In this document: positions 26,332-36,630 of the stretch, piece after piece | How positions within the stretch are numbered: position 1 is the first letter of the stretch | Layout: each line of letters opens with the position of its first letter | Assembly (NCBI RefSeq): GCF_000374865.1 | Contig: NZ_KB895457.1 | Coordinates: 159,540 to 223,539, forward strand | DNA length: 64,000 nt | Direction of reading: 5' to 3' | Source: Arthrobacter sp. 135MFCol5.1 | GTDB taxonomy: Bacteria > Actinomycetota > Actinomycetes > Actinomycetales > Micrococcaceae | The notes under the pieces: generated by a model | Seen by the model: the letters and a program-made list of their open reading frames with translations, nothing else | What the model was told of the DNA's origin: nothing | The model's database searches: none | Made by a program: the position numbers and the translations under genes

Positions 26332-27075
26332 TCAGCCGGCGGCTTCAAGAACGCCGCGGACAATCGTGGCAGCCGCTCCCAGATAGGCCAGGACCACCAG
26401 GAGTTTCTGTGCTGCCCGGGCCGGAACAAATTTCGAGGCGACGTCGCCGAGCACCAGCCCGGCCAGGCAGGAGACGGCAACGGCACCCCACATGCCCAAT
26501 GGCATCACGGGGAAGGTCGCGGGGGCAGTGATGGCCTTGGAGATGAGTGAGAACGTACCGATCGTGAAGAAGTACGGCTGCATGGTGGCAGCGAACGACT
26601 TATGCTGCCAATTGGTGGCGATCGAGTACATGCTGACGGCGGGCCCGCCCACCCCGGCGGCAGTGTTCATGAATCCGCTGAGGCCGCCGGCGGCCAGCAG
26701 GTAGCGCCGGCGCGACGGCAGCGTGGCGGACTTCAGTGCCAGCAGAACAGTCAGCCCGGCCGCGAGGAGCACCCCGATGGAGATCTCCAGCACCGGCGCT
26801 GGAATCAGGCGGATCAGGAAGGCCGCCGGAATGATGCCGAGCAGGGCAGAGGCAGCAAGAAACACGTAGCGCTTCCAGTCGATGTCGCGCAGCACCCGGA
26901 AGATAATGGCTCCTGCCGTCACCGCACCGCACACATTCACCAGCACCACGCCTTCCACCGGGCCCAGGAGCAGGACCAGGAACGGGGCCGCCACCAGCGC
27001 GAAGCCCATCCCGGTGATCCGCTGCATCCCGGCACCCATGACGACGGCCCCGAGGACCAGCCCGGTGGTCAGCAT
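26332..27075 (-). CDS. TauE/SafE-family sulfonate exporter, probably for sulfolactate
   Basis: 247 residues with about seven or eight membrane helices and the family hallmarks [26 protein letters not shown] near the N-terminus and [18 protein letters not shown] at the repeat centre. TauE/SafE proteins export sulfite or organosulfonates. In sulfoglycolytic clusters such a protein carries out the C3-sulfonate end product. Here the neighbouring aldehyde dehydrogenase makes sulfolactate the expected cargo. Its ATG directly follows the stop of the dehydrogenase gene (TAAATG), so expression is tightly coupled. Confidence 0.88.
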   Translation of the reverse strand: MLTTGLVLGAVVMGAGMQRITGMGFALVAAPFLVLLLGPVEGVVLVNVCGAVTAGAIIFRVLRDIDWKRYVFLAASALLGIIPAAFLIRLIPAPVLEISIGVLLAAGLTVLLALKSATLPSRRRYLLAAGGLSGFMNTAAGVGGPAVSMYSIATNWQHKSFAATMQPYFFTIGTFSLISKAITAPATFPVMPLGMWGAVAVSCLAGLVLGDVASKFVPARAAQKLLVVLAYLGAAATIVRGVLEAAG

Positions 27076-28578
27076 TTACGGTCTCCAGGCCACGTACTGG
27101 ACCTCTTCGAACTCTTCGAGGCCCAAGCTCGATCCTTCCCGTCCCAGCCCTGACTGTTTGGCGCCGCCCATCGGGGCGAAGGCAACGGACGGCAGGGGGT
27201 CGTTCACGCCGACGATGCCGGCCTCAAGCTGCTCCGGGATCTCCCAGCCGCGCTTCGGGCTGCCGCTCCACACGTAAGCGGCCAGGCCCATCTCGGTGGC
27301 GTTCGCCTTCCGGATGGCGTCCTCCTCCGAGGAGAAGGTGACGACGCCGGCGGCCGGGCCGAACACCTCTTCGGTCACCAACAGTGCGTCGTCCGGAACA
27401 TCGGCAAGCAGGGTGGGCGCCATGAACGCACCCCCGCCAGGGACCGCCGTGCGCTGGGTGACGCGGCGGGCGCCCCGGCCCAGGGCGTCGTCCACCAGCG
27501 CCTGTACGGCGGACACCCTGTCGGCATCGATGACCGGGCCCAGGTCCGGGACCTGCGCGCCGCCGTCGGGAACGCCATGACCGATGGTCATCGCGTCAAA
27601 GCGGGCGCCCAGCTTCCTTGCGAACTCGTCGGCGACGCTGTCCTGGACCAGGAACCTGTTGGCGGCCACGCAGGACTGGCCGGTGTTGCGGAGCCTGCCC
27701 AGGACGGCGCCGTCAACGGCCGCGTCAAGGTCCGCGTCCTCGAAGACGATGAACGGTGCGTTGCCGCCGAGTTCCAGCAGGGGCCGGACCACGCGCTCGG
27801 AGGCCGACGCCATGACCTGCCGGCCCACGCCCGTGGAACCGGTGAAACTTACGGCACGGACCGCCGGGTGGGCCATCAGCGCCGCGGTGATTTCGCGGGA
27901 AGGGCCATGGACCAGATTCACCACGCCGGCGGGAAAACCGGCGTCATTCAGGACTTCGAACAGGCCGGTCGCAGCCAACGGGGCCTTCTCGGACACCCTG
28001 CCCACCACGGTGCACCCGGCGGCGAGCATCGCGGCGAGCTTGCGGGCCTGGATGGAGACGGGGAAGTTCCACGGGGTGAGGCTGAGGGCCACACCGACGG
28101 GCTTGCGGTTGCTGAGGTGGCGGCGCCCCCGGAGTTCAGGTGGGCTGATGGTGCCGGTGGCGCGGCGGACCTCCTCGGCGAACCAGCGGAAGTACTCCAC
28201 CGAGAAGTCCACCTCGCCCTGCGCTTCGGGAAGCCTCTTGCCTGCCTCGAGTGCCAGCGTGTGCGCGATTTCGTCGCGGCGTTCCGCCAACAGCCCCGCC
28301 GCGTTGCGGAGCAGGTCTGCCCGGTGGCGGGCGGTGGTGCGGGACCAGCTGCCGAAGGCCTCGGCGGCGGCGTCGGCGGCCTTGGTGGCGTCCCCGGCCG
28401 AGCCCCAGGCGACCTCGCCCACGGTGCTGCCGTTGCCCGGATCAGTCACGTCCCTTGCGGTTCCGGCAGTGTGCCAGGTGCCGTTGACAAGGTGCCGGGC
28501 TGATGTGAGGTTCATGGAAGGAGCCTTTCGTTGGGCCGTGAGGGCACCGCCGGAGCCGCGCGTCGTCGTTGTACTCAT
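27076..28578 (-). CDS. Aldehyde dehydrogenase, probable sulfolactaldehyde dehydrogenase
   Basis: 500 residues, NAD(P)+-dependent ALDH of the succinate-semialdehyde dehydrogenase branch. Catalytic Glu is in LELGGNAPF and catalytic Cys in NTGQSCVAANRF; TPWNFPVS and VTEEVFGPA are conserved. The ATG at 28578 overlaps the permease stop as ATGA. A downstream ATG at 28515, preceded by AAAGG, is a realistic alternative. Within an SQ operon the best role is oxidation of 3-sulfolactaldehyde to sulfolactate, the variant that replaces the reductase YihU of E. coli. Substrate assignment is from context, not from the sequence alone. Confidence 0.87.
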   Translation of the reverse strand: MSTTTTRGSGGALTAQRKAPSMNLTSARHLVNGTWHTAGTARDVTDPGNGSTVGEVAWGSAGDATKAADAAAEAFGSWSRTTARHRADLLRNAAGLLAERRDEIAHTLALEAGKRLPEAQGEVDFSVEYFRWFAEEVRRATGTISPPELRGRRHLSNRKPVGVALSLTPWNFPVSIQARKLAAMLAAGCTVVGRVSEKAPLAATGLFEVLNDAGFPAGVVNLVHGPSREITAALMAHPAVRAVSFTGSTGVGRQVMASASERVVRPLLELGGNAPFIVFEDADLDAAVDGAVLGRLRNTGQSCVAANRFLVQDSVADEFARKLGARFDAMTIGHGVPDGGAQVPDLGPVIDADRVSAVQALVDDALGRGARRVTQRTAVPGGGAFMAPTLLADVPDDALLVTEEVFGPAAGVVTFSSEEDAIRKANATEMGLAAYVWSGSPKRGWEIPEQLEAGIVGVNDPLPSVAFAPMGGAKQSGLGREGSSLGLEEFEEVQYVAWRP

Positions 28579-29390
28579 CCCTTGCTTGCCCCTGCCGTGA
28601 TGCCGGCAACGAAGTAGCGCTGCAGGAAGACGTAGGCCACCACCACCGGCAGGGAAGCCAGGATCACGCCGGCGAACAGCAGCGGGTAATTGGTCTGGAA
28701 CTCACCTTGGAAGCTGAGCAATGCCAGTGGCAGGGTCCGGTTGCCGGGGGACTGGATGAACAACAGCGGGTAGAGGAGCTCGTTCCAGTGGATGACGAAC
28801 AGGAAGATGGCGGCCGCGGCGATCGACGGTGCGGAGAGCGGCAGGGCGATGGATGCGTAGGTCTTCCACGGCCCGCTGCCGTCGATTGAGGAAGCTTCAT
28901 AGAGTTCCTTGGGCAAGGTCCGCATAAACCCGCCCAGGATGAAGACGGCAATGGGCAACGTGGACACGACGTTGGCCAGGATCAGGCCGGCCAGGTTGTC
29001 CAGCAAGCCCAGCCTGCCAAAGAGGACGTAGAGCGGCACCATGTTGGCCTGTGCCGGGATGGCCATGCCCAGGACCAGGAATCCGAAGATGGCCCAGGAC
29101 ATGAACCCCTTCAACCGGGACACTGCGTAGCCGGCCAGGCTGGCCACGAACAAGGTCAACGGCACCGAAACGCCGGTAACGATCACGCTGTTCATGAAGG
29201 ACGAACCCAGGTTCTGGCCGCCCACCACCTCGACGAAGTTATCCGGGGCGAGTGAATGCGGAAGGCTGAACGGGCCGGCGAACAGTTCCTGGGTGGACTT
29301 GAAACTGCCGAACGCCACCACTGTCAGCGGAATGATGATGATGACCGCGTAGATGGCCAGGATGGCGCGGCGGCTTAGTGTTGCGAGCAT
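28575..29390 (-). CDS. Carbohydrate ABC permease, MalG-like (SQ importer)
   Basis: 271 residues, six membrane helices. The cytoplasmic EAA loop, ELYEASSIDGSGPWKTYASI, is the contact for the ATPase. The N-terminal VIIIIPLTVVAFGSFKS and the C-terminal LFAGVILASLPVVVAYVFLQRYF are standard for CUT1 MalG proteins. It is four bases after the MalF-like gene and overlaps the dehydrogenase gene by 4. It forms the importer with the next two upstream genes; no ATPase is encoded here, so a shared MsiK-like ATPase elsewhere is expected. Confidence 0.92.
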   Translation of the reverse strand: MLATLSRRAILAIYAVIIIIPLTVVAFGSFKSTQELFAGPFSLPHSLAPDNFVEVVGGQNLGSSFMNSVIVTGVSVPLTLFVASLAGYAVSRLKGFMSWAIFGFLVLGMAIPAQANMVPLYVLFGRLGLLDNLAGLILANVVSTLPIAVFILGGFMRTLPKELYEASSIDGSGPWKTYASIALPLSAPSIAAAAIFLFVIHWNELLYPLLFIQSPGNRTLPLALLSFQGEFQTNYPLLFAGVILASLPVVVAYVFLQRYFVAGITAGASKG

Positions 29391-29394
29391 GCTG

Positions 29395-30351
29395 CTAGTC
29401 CCCCTTCGGGGTGAGCCGGAGCAACCGGCGCTGCAGCCAGGTGACCAGGGCGATCATCGCCATGAAGATAATCGACTGGGCGGCGGCGTAGCCGAACTCC
29501 GAGTTGGCAAAGGTGCTGTATATGCGGGTGGAAAGGATATCCAGGGCTGCCTTGGGCGGGTTGCCGGCGATGCCAAGAATCAGGTCGAAGGCCTTGAAGG
29601 ACTGCACGGTGGTGTAAGCCACCACGATGGAGGTGGCCGGGGCCACGAACGGCCAGGTGATGGATTTGAACTGCTGCCATTTGCTGGCGCCGTCCATCTC
29701 CGCCGCTTCGTAGAGTTCCTTGGGGATGGCCTGCAGCCCGGCGATGTAGACCACCATCATCTGGCCCGAATGGAACCAGACCTGGGTGACGGCCACCCAG
29801 TACAAAGCCTGGGCGTCGTTGCCGAGGTAGGCTCCACCGTCCACCCCGACGGTTCGGAGGACGGAGTTGGCCAGGCCGAAGTTGGGGTCGTAGATGAACT
29901 TCCAGATGAAGGCCACCGAGACGGAGGACAGGATGGTGGGGAAGAAGAACAGTGCCCGCAGCAGGATGCTGCCCCGCGAGTTCTTGGTCAGCAGCAGGGC
30001 CAGGACCAGCGAGAACGCTGTCTGGGCGATCACCACCAGCAGCACGAACTTCAGGTTGTTCGTCAGCGCGTTCGTAAACAGCGAGTCCTTGGTGAACGCC
30101 CGGACGAAGTTGTCCACGCCCACATAATTGAACGCCGCGGAGAATCCGTTCCAGTCCGTGATGGCGTACTGGAACGCCTGCAGCGTCGGCATCACCAGGA
30201 AGAAGGCGACGACGGCGACTGCGGGCAGCGGGAAAAGGTACAGGGCCGGATTCACCCGTGTGGGAGAGCGGCGGCGCACCTTGGCAGGGTTGTCGGGGGT
30301 GTGGCTGTCCGGGGCCTTCCGCCGGGCAGCCGTTCCCGGATGGATGCTCAT
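29395..30351 (-). CDS. Carbohydrate ABC permease, MalF-like (SQ importer)
   Basis: 318 residues, six membrane helices after a polar N-terminal tail, with EAA loop ELYEAAEMDGASKWQQFKSI. Start ATG at 30351 overlaps the stop of the binding-protein gene in the 4-base pattern ATGA, giving translational coupling. It is the partner of the MalG-like permease. The substrate (SQ or SQ-glycerol) is inferred from the operon. Confidence 0.92.
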   Translation of the reverse strand: MSIHPGTAARRKAPDSHTPDNPAKVRRRSPTRVNPALYLFPLPAVAVVAFFLVMPTLQAFQYAITDWNGFSAAFNYVGVDNFVRAFTKDSLFTNALTNNLKFVLLVVIAQTAFSLVLALLLTKNSRGSILLRALFFFPTILSSVSVAFIWKFIYDPNFGLANSVLRTVGVDGGAYLGNDAQALYWVAVTQVWFHSGQMMVVYIAGLQAIPKELYEAAEMDGASKWQQFKSITWPFVAPATSIVVAYTTVQSFKAFDLILGIAGNPPKAALDILSTRIYSTFANSEFGYAAAQSIIFMAMIALVTWLQRRLLRLTPKGD

Positions 30352-31637
30352 AGCCGTTCGTCAACAATCTTCTGGGCGGCAGCGGCTGCCTGCTCCGGGC
30401 TGGTGCCGGAAATGACGGCCGTGGCGCTGGCCTCCACCGCGTTGCGGACATCGAGGTTATTGAACTGGAAGCGGGCGGCGAGTGCCGTCTTCTTCTGCAG
30501 CCAGGGACTGAGGCGCTTCAGGTCCGGGTTGGTGTACTCCACCTTGTCCACGGAGACGTGCTGGGCAGTCTGGTTGGCGTAGTAGCCGGCGTTCTCGGGC
30601 TCGGAGAGGAAATCGATCCATGCCGCCGCGGCCGCCTGGTTCTTGCTGGCGGAGTTGACGCCCAGGATGAAGGTGGCGTTGTAGGCGCCCTCGTATTTGC
30701 CGTTGCCGTCGGAGGTGGTGTTGGGGAACACCAGGTCGATCGGGAACTTGGCACCGAGTCCGCGGACCGCGGCGAGGTGGTAGGAGCCGGTGGCGAGCAT
30801 GGCGGCCTTGCCCTGGGAGAACAGGTTCTGGGCCGGTTCAACGGCGGTGCCGGTGGCGTTGGGCTGCACGAAGGGCTTCAGGTCCTTGTACTGGCCCAGC
30901 ATCTTGAGGAACCAGTCGTCCGTGCACTTGAGCTTGCCCTGCTCGATCTGGGCGCACATGTCGTCCACGGGGGCGTTGTTGGCGATCATGCAGTTGAACA
31001 GCTGGCCGCCGTTTCCGACGTCGCCGCCCGGCCAGGAAATGGGAATGACCCCGGAGGCGGCGAGTTTTTCGCACATGCCCAGGAAGGCGTCCCAGTTCTT
31101 GGGCGAGGTTTCTGCACCGGCCTTGTCGAAGAGGTCCAGGTTGGCCATGGGCATGGGGAAGACCACCTGGTAGGGCAGGCCGAGCTGGTTGTCGCCGCTC
31201 TGCCCGGCGGACAGGAGTCCCTTTTGGTAGTTGCCTACGGCTTTGCTGCCCTTGAGGTCGGTGTACACCCCGGCCTCGGTGAAGTTCTTAAACTGGGAGC
31301 CGCGGAAGGTGGCGAACGCGTCGCCGATGGAGCCGCCGCGAAGCTTCTGCAGTGCCTGGGCGTTGTAGTCGTTGGAGGTCGAGATGTCCTGGGCAATTTC
31401 CACGCCGTCGTGTTGTGCCACGAAGCGCTTGATGAGTTCGTCGAATACGGCCTTGTCCTCGCCGCGCCAGTGGGCGAAGGACACCTTGCCGGTGACGGCT
31501 CCGGTGGCGGGTGCCGACGGACCGGTTGCCCCTCCCGGCTTGGTGGAACCGCCGGGCCCGGCGCACGCTGCCGCAGCGGCGCCGAAGCCCAGGGCCCCGA
31601 GAAGGGCGACTGCCTGCCGGCGTGAAATCTGACTCAC
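30348..31637 (-). CDS. ABC extracellular solute-binding protein, probable SQ/SQ-glycoside receptor
   Basis: 429 residues from the GTG at 31637, which is preceded by GAGGAGATTATT; a longer open frame running upstream into the aldolase gene is spurious. The signal region SRRQAVALLGALGFGAAAAAC has twin arginines and a lipobox-like cysteine, so it is probably a lipoprotein, possibly Tat-exported. Family 1 binding-protein fold: KVSFAHWRGEDKAVFDELIKRF near the start, then GKAAMLATGSYHLAAVRG and AAWIDFLSEPENA. The gene lies between the aldolase and the permeases, which implies an organosulfonate sugar as ligand. Confidence 0.9.
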   Translation of the reverse strand: MSQISRRQAVALLGALGFGAAAAACAGPGGSTKPGGATGPSAPATGAVTGKVSFAHWRGEDKAVFDELIKRFVAQHDGVEIAQDISTSNDYNAQALQKLRGGSIGDAFATFRGSQFKNFTEAGVYTDLKGSKAVGNYQKGLLSAGQSGDNQLGLPYQVVFPMPMANLDLFDKAGAETSPKNWDAFLGMCEKLAASGVIPISWPGGDVGNGGQLFNCMIANNAPVDDMCAQIEQGKLKCTDDWFLKMLGQYKDLKPFVQPNATGTAVEPAQNLFSQGKAAMLATGSYHLAAVRGLGAKFPIDLVFPNTTSDGNGKYEGAYNATFILGVNSASKNQAAAAAWIDFLSEPENAGYYANQTAQHVSVDKVEYTNPDLKRLSPWLQKKTALAARFQFNNLDVRNAVEASATAVISGTSPEQAAAAAQKIVDERL

Positions 31638-31731
31638 AATAATCTCCTCGTTGAGTGTTTGCTGTGCCTTGTTTGCTTGCTGCTGAGAGGGGCCGGGCCC
31701 CGTGACGGTGCTTGTGGTGCGGGAGAACTGC

Positions 31732-32616
31732 CTAGGCGTTGGTCCTCTGGGCGGACACGACGTCGTCCACCACGGCGCAAAGGCGCTGCAGCCTGCGGAC
31801 GGCGTCGGTGGAGAGGGATTCGACGACGTCGGGAGCGCCGATGCAGGAAGCCCAGACTGCGCGTCCGGAGAGGAAGCCGCTGGCACCTTCGAGGCAGGCC
31901 CACCGGACGGCGTCCGGGAAGACGTCTTCGGGAACACCGGAGGAGAGGACCACCCACGGGCCGTCGATGGCTTTGGTGAGCTCGGCGCAGGCGTCGCGGA
32001 CGTCAGCTTCCGAAGCCTGGCCGTGGAACGGGACCTCGGCCTTGTACAAGTCGGCACCCAGGCTGCCCAGTTCCTTGGCGGCGGCCAGGATGCCCGCGTT
32101 CCAGTCAAAGTCGCCGCCGGCCAGGGGCTTGCGGGAGACGGGTTCGATGATGCTTATCAGCCCCGCGGACCGGCAGCTGTCCACGAACTCGCGGACCATG
32201 GCCACGCGGCCCTCGGCGGGTTCGTCCGGGCGGTAGAGCACCAGCAGCTTCAGGGCCTTGACGCCGAGGGCGGCGTATTTGTGCGGATCCACCAGGCGGT
32301 CGATGGTCACTTCGCCCACCAGTTCGCCGTGGGCGGGTTCAAAGTGATCGGCGGAGGCGATCAGCCCGCAGCCGGGGTCCACCACGCCTTCCTCGATTGC
32401 GTGGTCCAGGGCGAACTGGCGGTCGATGAGGACGCCGGAGGCATAAGGGGTCAGGATCCGGGCCGCCTCGAGCTTGAAGTCCCGGAGGTCCTGGTCCGTG
32501 ACGGGCTGGTCGGTGTGCTCTGCGAACATGTTGCGCATGGCTTCGCGCTGGTCAACGGCGAGCATCGCAAAGGCGCCTGAGGGCCGTTGGAGCGGGGAGA
32601 GGTCTGCATGGTTCAT
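31732..32616 (-). CDS. yihT: Sulfofructose-1-phosphate aldolase (YihT-type)
   Basis: 294 residues from the ATG at 32616; longer frames upstream overlap the kinase gene. Class I aldolase that splits sulfofructose 1-phosphate into DHAP and 3-sulfolactaldehyde. It matches remembered E. coli YihT (292 residues) in blocks: GAFAMLAVDQREAM (14-27), KALKLLVLYR (120-129), LISIIEPV (153-160), AAKELGSLGADLYKAEVP with Schiff-base Lys192, WVVLSSGV, and ASGFLSGRAVWAS in the phosphate/sulfonate region. This signature is distinct from LacD-type tagatose aldolases. It follows the kinase gene by 31 bases. Confidence 0.93.
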   Translation of the reverse strand: MNHADLSPLQRPSGAFAMLAVDQREAMRNMFAEHTDQPVTDQDLRDFKLEAARILTPYASGVLIDRQFALDHAIEEGVVDPGCGLIASADHFEPAHGELVGEVTIDRLVDPHKYAALGVKALKLLVLYRPDEPAEGRVAMVREFVDSCRSAGLISIIEPVSRKPLAGGDFDWNAGILAAAKELGSLGADLYKAEVPFHGQASEADVRDACAELTKAIDGPWVVLSSGVPEDVFPDAVRWACLEGASGFLSGRAVWASCIGAPDVVESLSTDAVRRLQRLCAVVDDVVSAQRTNA

Positions 32617-32647
32617 GGGCTGGCTACTTTCAGCTGGGCGGGTTGGG

Positions 32648-33553
32648 TCAGGAATGGTGGTTGGAGGCGAATTCGGTGGTGATGGCCTGGCGGGGGATGG
32701 CAGAGCGGCCGTCCAGCCCGACACAGGATGCTGCGGCGGTGCGGCCGGCGAATGCGGCGGCGTCCACCAACGGCAGGCCTGCGGCAACGGCTGCGAGGAG
32801 CGCGCCGTGGTAGACATCGCCGGCGCCGAGGGTGGAAACGATGTCCGCCGGCGTGGCCGGTACGTGGACGGGACCGCCGCCGCGTTCCAGGACCCAGGCG
32901 CCGTCTGAGCCGGCGGTGGCCACGACGGCCGCGGCGCCGTCGTCGAGCGCTTTGCGCAGGAGGGCTCCGGGGGAGTGCCCGGCGCCGTACTCTGCCTGGA
33001 GCCTTTCCACGGTAGGTACGTAGAGTGCGATGCCGCGGGGGCTGAAGGATGGGATGGGATTGCCGGCGTCCACGCTGATGTTCAGCGATCCGGAGCGGGC
33101 ACCTGCGACGGCATTCCATCCCAAGTGGTCGGCATGGACCCAGGCGGCGGATGCCAGCAGGTCGAAGAAGCGGCTGCCCGCAGGGAACCTGACCGGCGGC
33201 ACGGGCCTGGTGACGATGGCCCGGCTCTCGGTTGCCTTGCTGACGATGATCACGCTGGCGCCGGTCTTGACGCCGCGATCGCGGATCACGGCGGAGGTGT
33301 CCACGCCTTCGGCTTGCAGCCCGGAAATGATGCGGTCGCCTTCTTCGTCGGTGCCGAGGACGCCGGCGAAGGCGGTATCCGCCCCCGCCCGTGCTGCTGC
33401 GACGGCTGCCGTGGCTGCAGGGCCGCCGCCCGCCGTCGCGAAATCCGTGGCCACGGTCCGGCTGTCCGCAGCGGGGTAATCCTGCACCAAGGCAATGGAG
33501 TCAAGAGTGGCGCAGCCTACGAAGAGCAGGGGTCCAGTTGACGGTTGGGGCAC
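32648..33553 (-). CDS. yihV: Sulfofructose kinase (YihV-type, PfkB family)
   Basis: 301 residues from the GTG at 33553, preceded by GAGGTGGAAC. A GTG at 33598 would lie inside the promoter's -10 region and is rejected. ATP-dependent phosphorylation of sulfofructose at C1. Seen: LFVGCATLDSIALVQDYP, the very YihV-like run GGGPAATAAVAAARAGA, STLGAGDVYHGALLAAV with the catalytic Asp, and a C-terminal GLDGRSAIP. It is the first gene of the eight-gene SQ operon. The PfkB fold alone does not fix the substrate; the resemblance to YihV plus the flanking yihT and yihS do. Confidence 0.9.
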   Translation of the reverse strand: MPQPSTGPLLFVGCATLDSIALVQDYPAADSRTVATDFATAGGGPAATAAVAAARAGADTAFAGVLGTDEEGDRIISGLQAEGVDTSAVIRDRGVKTGASVIIVSKATESRAIVTRPVPPVRFPAGSRFFDLLASAAWVHADHLGWNAVAGARSGSLNISVDAGNPIPSFSPRGIALYVPTVERLQAEYGAGHSPGALLRKALDDGAAAVVATAGSDGAWVLERGGGPVHVPATPADIVSTLGAGDVYHGALLAAVAAGLPLVDAAAFAGRTAAASCVGLDGRSAIPRQAITTEFASNHHS

Positions 33554-33589
33554 GTTCCACCTCGTTGTAGTTCCGGCTGGTATTGAAGA

Positions 33590-34832
<1,243 letters not shown>

Positions 34833-34840
34833 GAAGATTT

Positions 34841-34858
34841 GTGTTGGAAGTCCAACAC
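34841..34858. promoter_or_regulatory. Operator 2 of the SQ locus (perfect palindrome)
   Basis: GTGTTGGA-AG-TCCAACAC, perfect 8-base arms, 44 bases before the DeoR start and 9 bases after the Gfo/Idh stop. It shares TGTTGG and CAACAC with operator 1 and suggests autoregulation of the repressor. Confidence 0.8.
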
Positions 34859-34902
34859 GCCGCCAGGCTCTGCCCGGCGCATTGGGGAGGGATAAGCAGC
34901 TT

Positions 34903-35685
34903 ATGAGCACAGCACATGGAGAGGCGCCGCTGACGCCGCGCCAGCGCACCATCCTCGATGAGTTGGGACGGAAAGGCTTCATTTCCACGAACGACCTCGC
35001 GGGGACGTTCGCAGTCTCCGACATGACCGTGCGGCGGGACACCCGGGTGCTGGCCAAGCGGGGCCTGGCCCGGGTGGTCCACGGCGGGGTCAGTGCCGTG
35101 GACGGGCACGGCCAGAACGCCGACTTCGCCGCCCGGGTCCGGGAGGACGCAGACGCCAAGCTCCGGGTCGCACGGGCCTGTGTGTCGATGATCAGCGAAC
35201 GGGACGCCATCATCCTTGACGCCGGTACCACCACGTACCAGATCGCCCAGGAACTGCCCACGTCCTTCAGGGGGACCATCATCACGCACTCGGCCCCGGC
35301 CATCCAGCGCTGCCTGCAGCTGACCGAGGCGCGCACCATCTGCCTCGGCGGGGAACTGTTGCTGGACAGCCAGGCGTTCAACGGTCCCATGACCGTGAGC
35401 GCGGCTGCAGGTTTGCGCGCCAAAACGGCGTTCATCGGGGTGACCGGCATCCACGATGAGGCCTTCTACATCGAACGCGACGTGGAGCGCGCCACTAAGA
35501 TCGCCCTTATGAATTCGGCGGAACAGGTAGTGGTGGTGGCAACCCACCAGAAGATGCTCAGGTACGCGCTGGCGCGGCTGGCAGCATTTGATGCGGTGGA
35601 CATCCTGGTGACGGATGCCCCGCCGCCGGAGGAAATCGAGGATGCCCTGGGCGCCGCCAACGTCAAGCTGATGGTCGCCGCATGA
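34903..35685 (+). CDS. DeoR-family repressor of the SQ locus (CsqR/YihW-like role)
   Basis: 260 residues from the ATG at 34903, after GGGGAGGGATAAGC. N-terminal DeoR winged helix TPRQRTILDELGRKGFISTNDLAGTFAVSDMTVRRD (about residues 10-45) and a C-terminal sugar-phosphate-isomerase-like sensor: DAGTTTYQIAQEL, ICLGGELLLDSQAFNGP, FIGVTGIH, VVVVATHQKM. Such sensors bind phosphorylated sugars; here SQ or a sulfofructose phosphate is the likely inducer, as for E. coli CsqR. Its gene is flanked by the palindromes described above and overlaps the next gene by 4 bases. Confidence 0.9.
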   Translation: MSTAHGEAPLTPRQRTILDELGRKGFISTNDLAGTFAVSDMTVRRDTRVLAKRGLARVVHGGVSAVDGHGQNADFAARVREDADAKLRVARACVSMISERDAIILDAGTTTYQIAQELPTSFRGTIITHSAPAIQRCLQLTEARTICLGGELLLDSQAFNGPMTVSAAAGLRAKTAFIGVTGIHDEAFYIERDVERATKIALMNSAEQVVVVATHQKMLRYALARLAAFDAVDILVTDAPPPEEIEDALGAANVKLMVAA

Positions 35686-36599
35686 GCGCCCGGCTGCGCG
35701 TCTGCCTGCCCGCCCAAGACCTGCTGGACGCACTCGCCCCGGTGGACGGCGTCGAGTTTGTGCTCTGGGACCTCGCGGGCCCGGCCCCCGAGGGCCGGCT
35801 GGACCTCCTGGTGCCGCCCTACATGGGCAAGCCGTCCGCGCTCGCCGCGCTGGAAGGCGTGGACGTAGGCCTGGTGCAGAGCCAGTCCATCGGGTACGAC
35901 GGCGTAGCGGGCATCCTGCCCGGCGGTGTCACCTTTGCCAACGCGGCCGGAGTCCATGAGACCTCGACGGCGGAGCTCGCCGTGGGCATGATGATCGCGT
36001 CCCAGCGAGGCATCCCGGACTTTGTCCGGAACCAGGACAACGGCACATGGGACAACAGCCAGCGCCCCAGCCTGGCGGACCGGCGCGTCCTGCTGGTGGG
36101 TTACGGGGGAGTCGGCAAGGCCATCGAGGCCCGGCTCCTCCCGTTCGAAGCCGAGGTCACCCGGATGGCCAGCCGTTCACGCGAGGACGGTGGCGGAACC
36201 ATCCACGGGATCGACTCGCTCTACGAACAGCTGCCGCTGCACGAGATCGTAGTGGTCAGTGTTCCCCTCAACGGGCAAACAGAGCACCTTGTGGACGCCA
36301 AGTTCCTCGCCGCCATGCCGGACGGCGCCCTGCTGGTGAACGTGGCCCGCGGCCCTGTGGCCAACACCGACGCGCTGCTGGCCGAGACTGCAACCGGCAG
36401 GCTCCGCGCCGCCCTGGACGTCACGGATCCGGAACCGCTGCCCGCCGGCCACCCGCTGTGGACCACCCCCGGAGTGCTCATCACTCCGCACGTGGGCGGC
36501 GCCAGCTCGGCCATGTTCCCCCGCATGGTTCGCCTGGTCAGGAAGCAGATCGGACTGCTGCTCGAGGGCCGCGAACCCGTCAACGTGGTCCTCCCTTAA
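35682..36599 (+). CDS. D-isomer-specific 2-hydroxyacid dehydrogenase
   Basis: 305 residues. NAD(P)-binding GYGGVGKAIEARL; catalytic Arg in LVNVARGPVANTDALL, Glu in DVTDPEPLPAGHPLW, His in ITPHVGG. The ATG at 35682 overlaps the DeoR stop (ATGA), so the two are translated together. It reduces or oxidises a 2-ketoacid/2-hydroxyacid pair. In this position sulfopyruvate/sulfolactate is a tempting substrate, but glyoxylate/hydroxypyruvate-type activity is the default for the family. Confidence 0.88.
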   Translation: MSARLRVCLPAQDLLDALAPVDGVEFVLWDLAGPAPEGRLDLLVPPYMGKPSALAALEGVDVGLVQSQSIGYDGVAGILPGGVTFANAAGVHETSTAELAVGMMIASQRGIPDFVRNQDNGTWDNSQRPSLADRRVLLVGYGGVGKAIEARLLPFEAEVTRMASRSREDGGGTIHGIDSLYEQLPLHEIVVVSVPLNGQTEHLVDAKFLAAMPDGALLVNVARGPVANTDALLAETATGRLRAALDVTDPEPLPAGHPLWTTPGVLITPHVGGASSAMFPRMVRLVRKQIGLLLEGREPVNVVLP

Positions 36600-36630
36600 C
36601 GCCGGCGGCCTGCGGCCCTATGCTTGGCCC

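Noticed and set aside
30348..32108. 586-codon open frame joining the SQ binding protein to upstream sequence
   Set aside because: The upstream part is a shadow of the aldolase gene; the true start is the GTG at 31637 with GAGGAG and a signal peptide.
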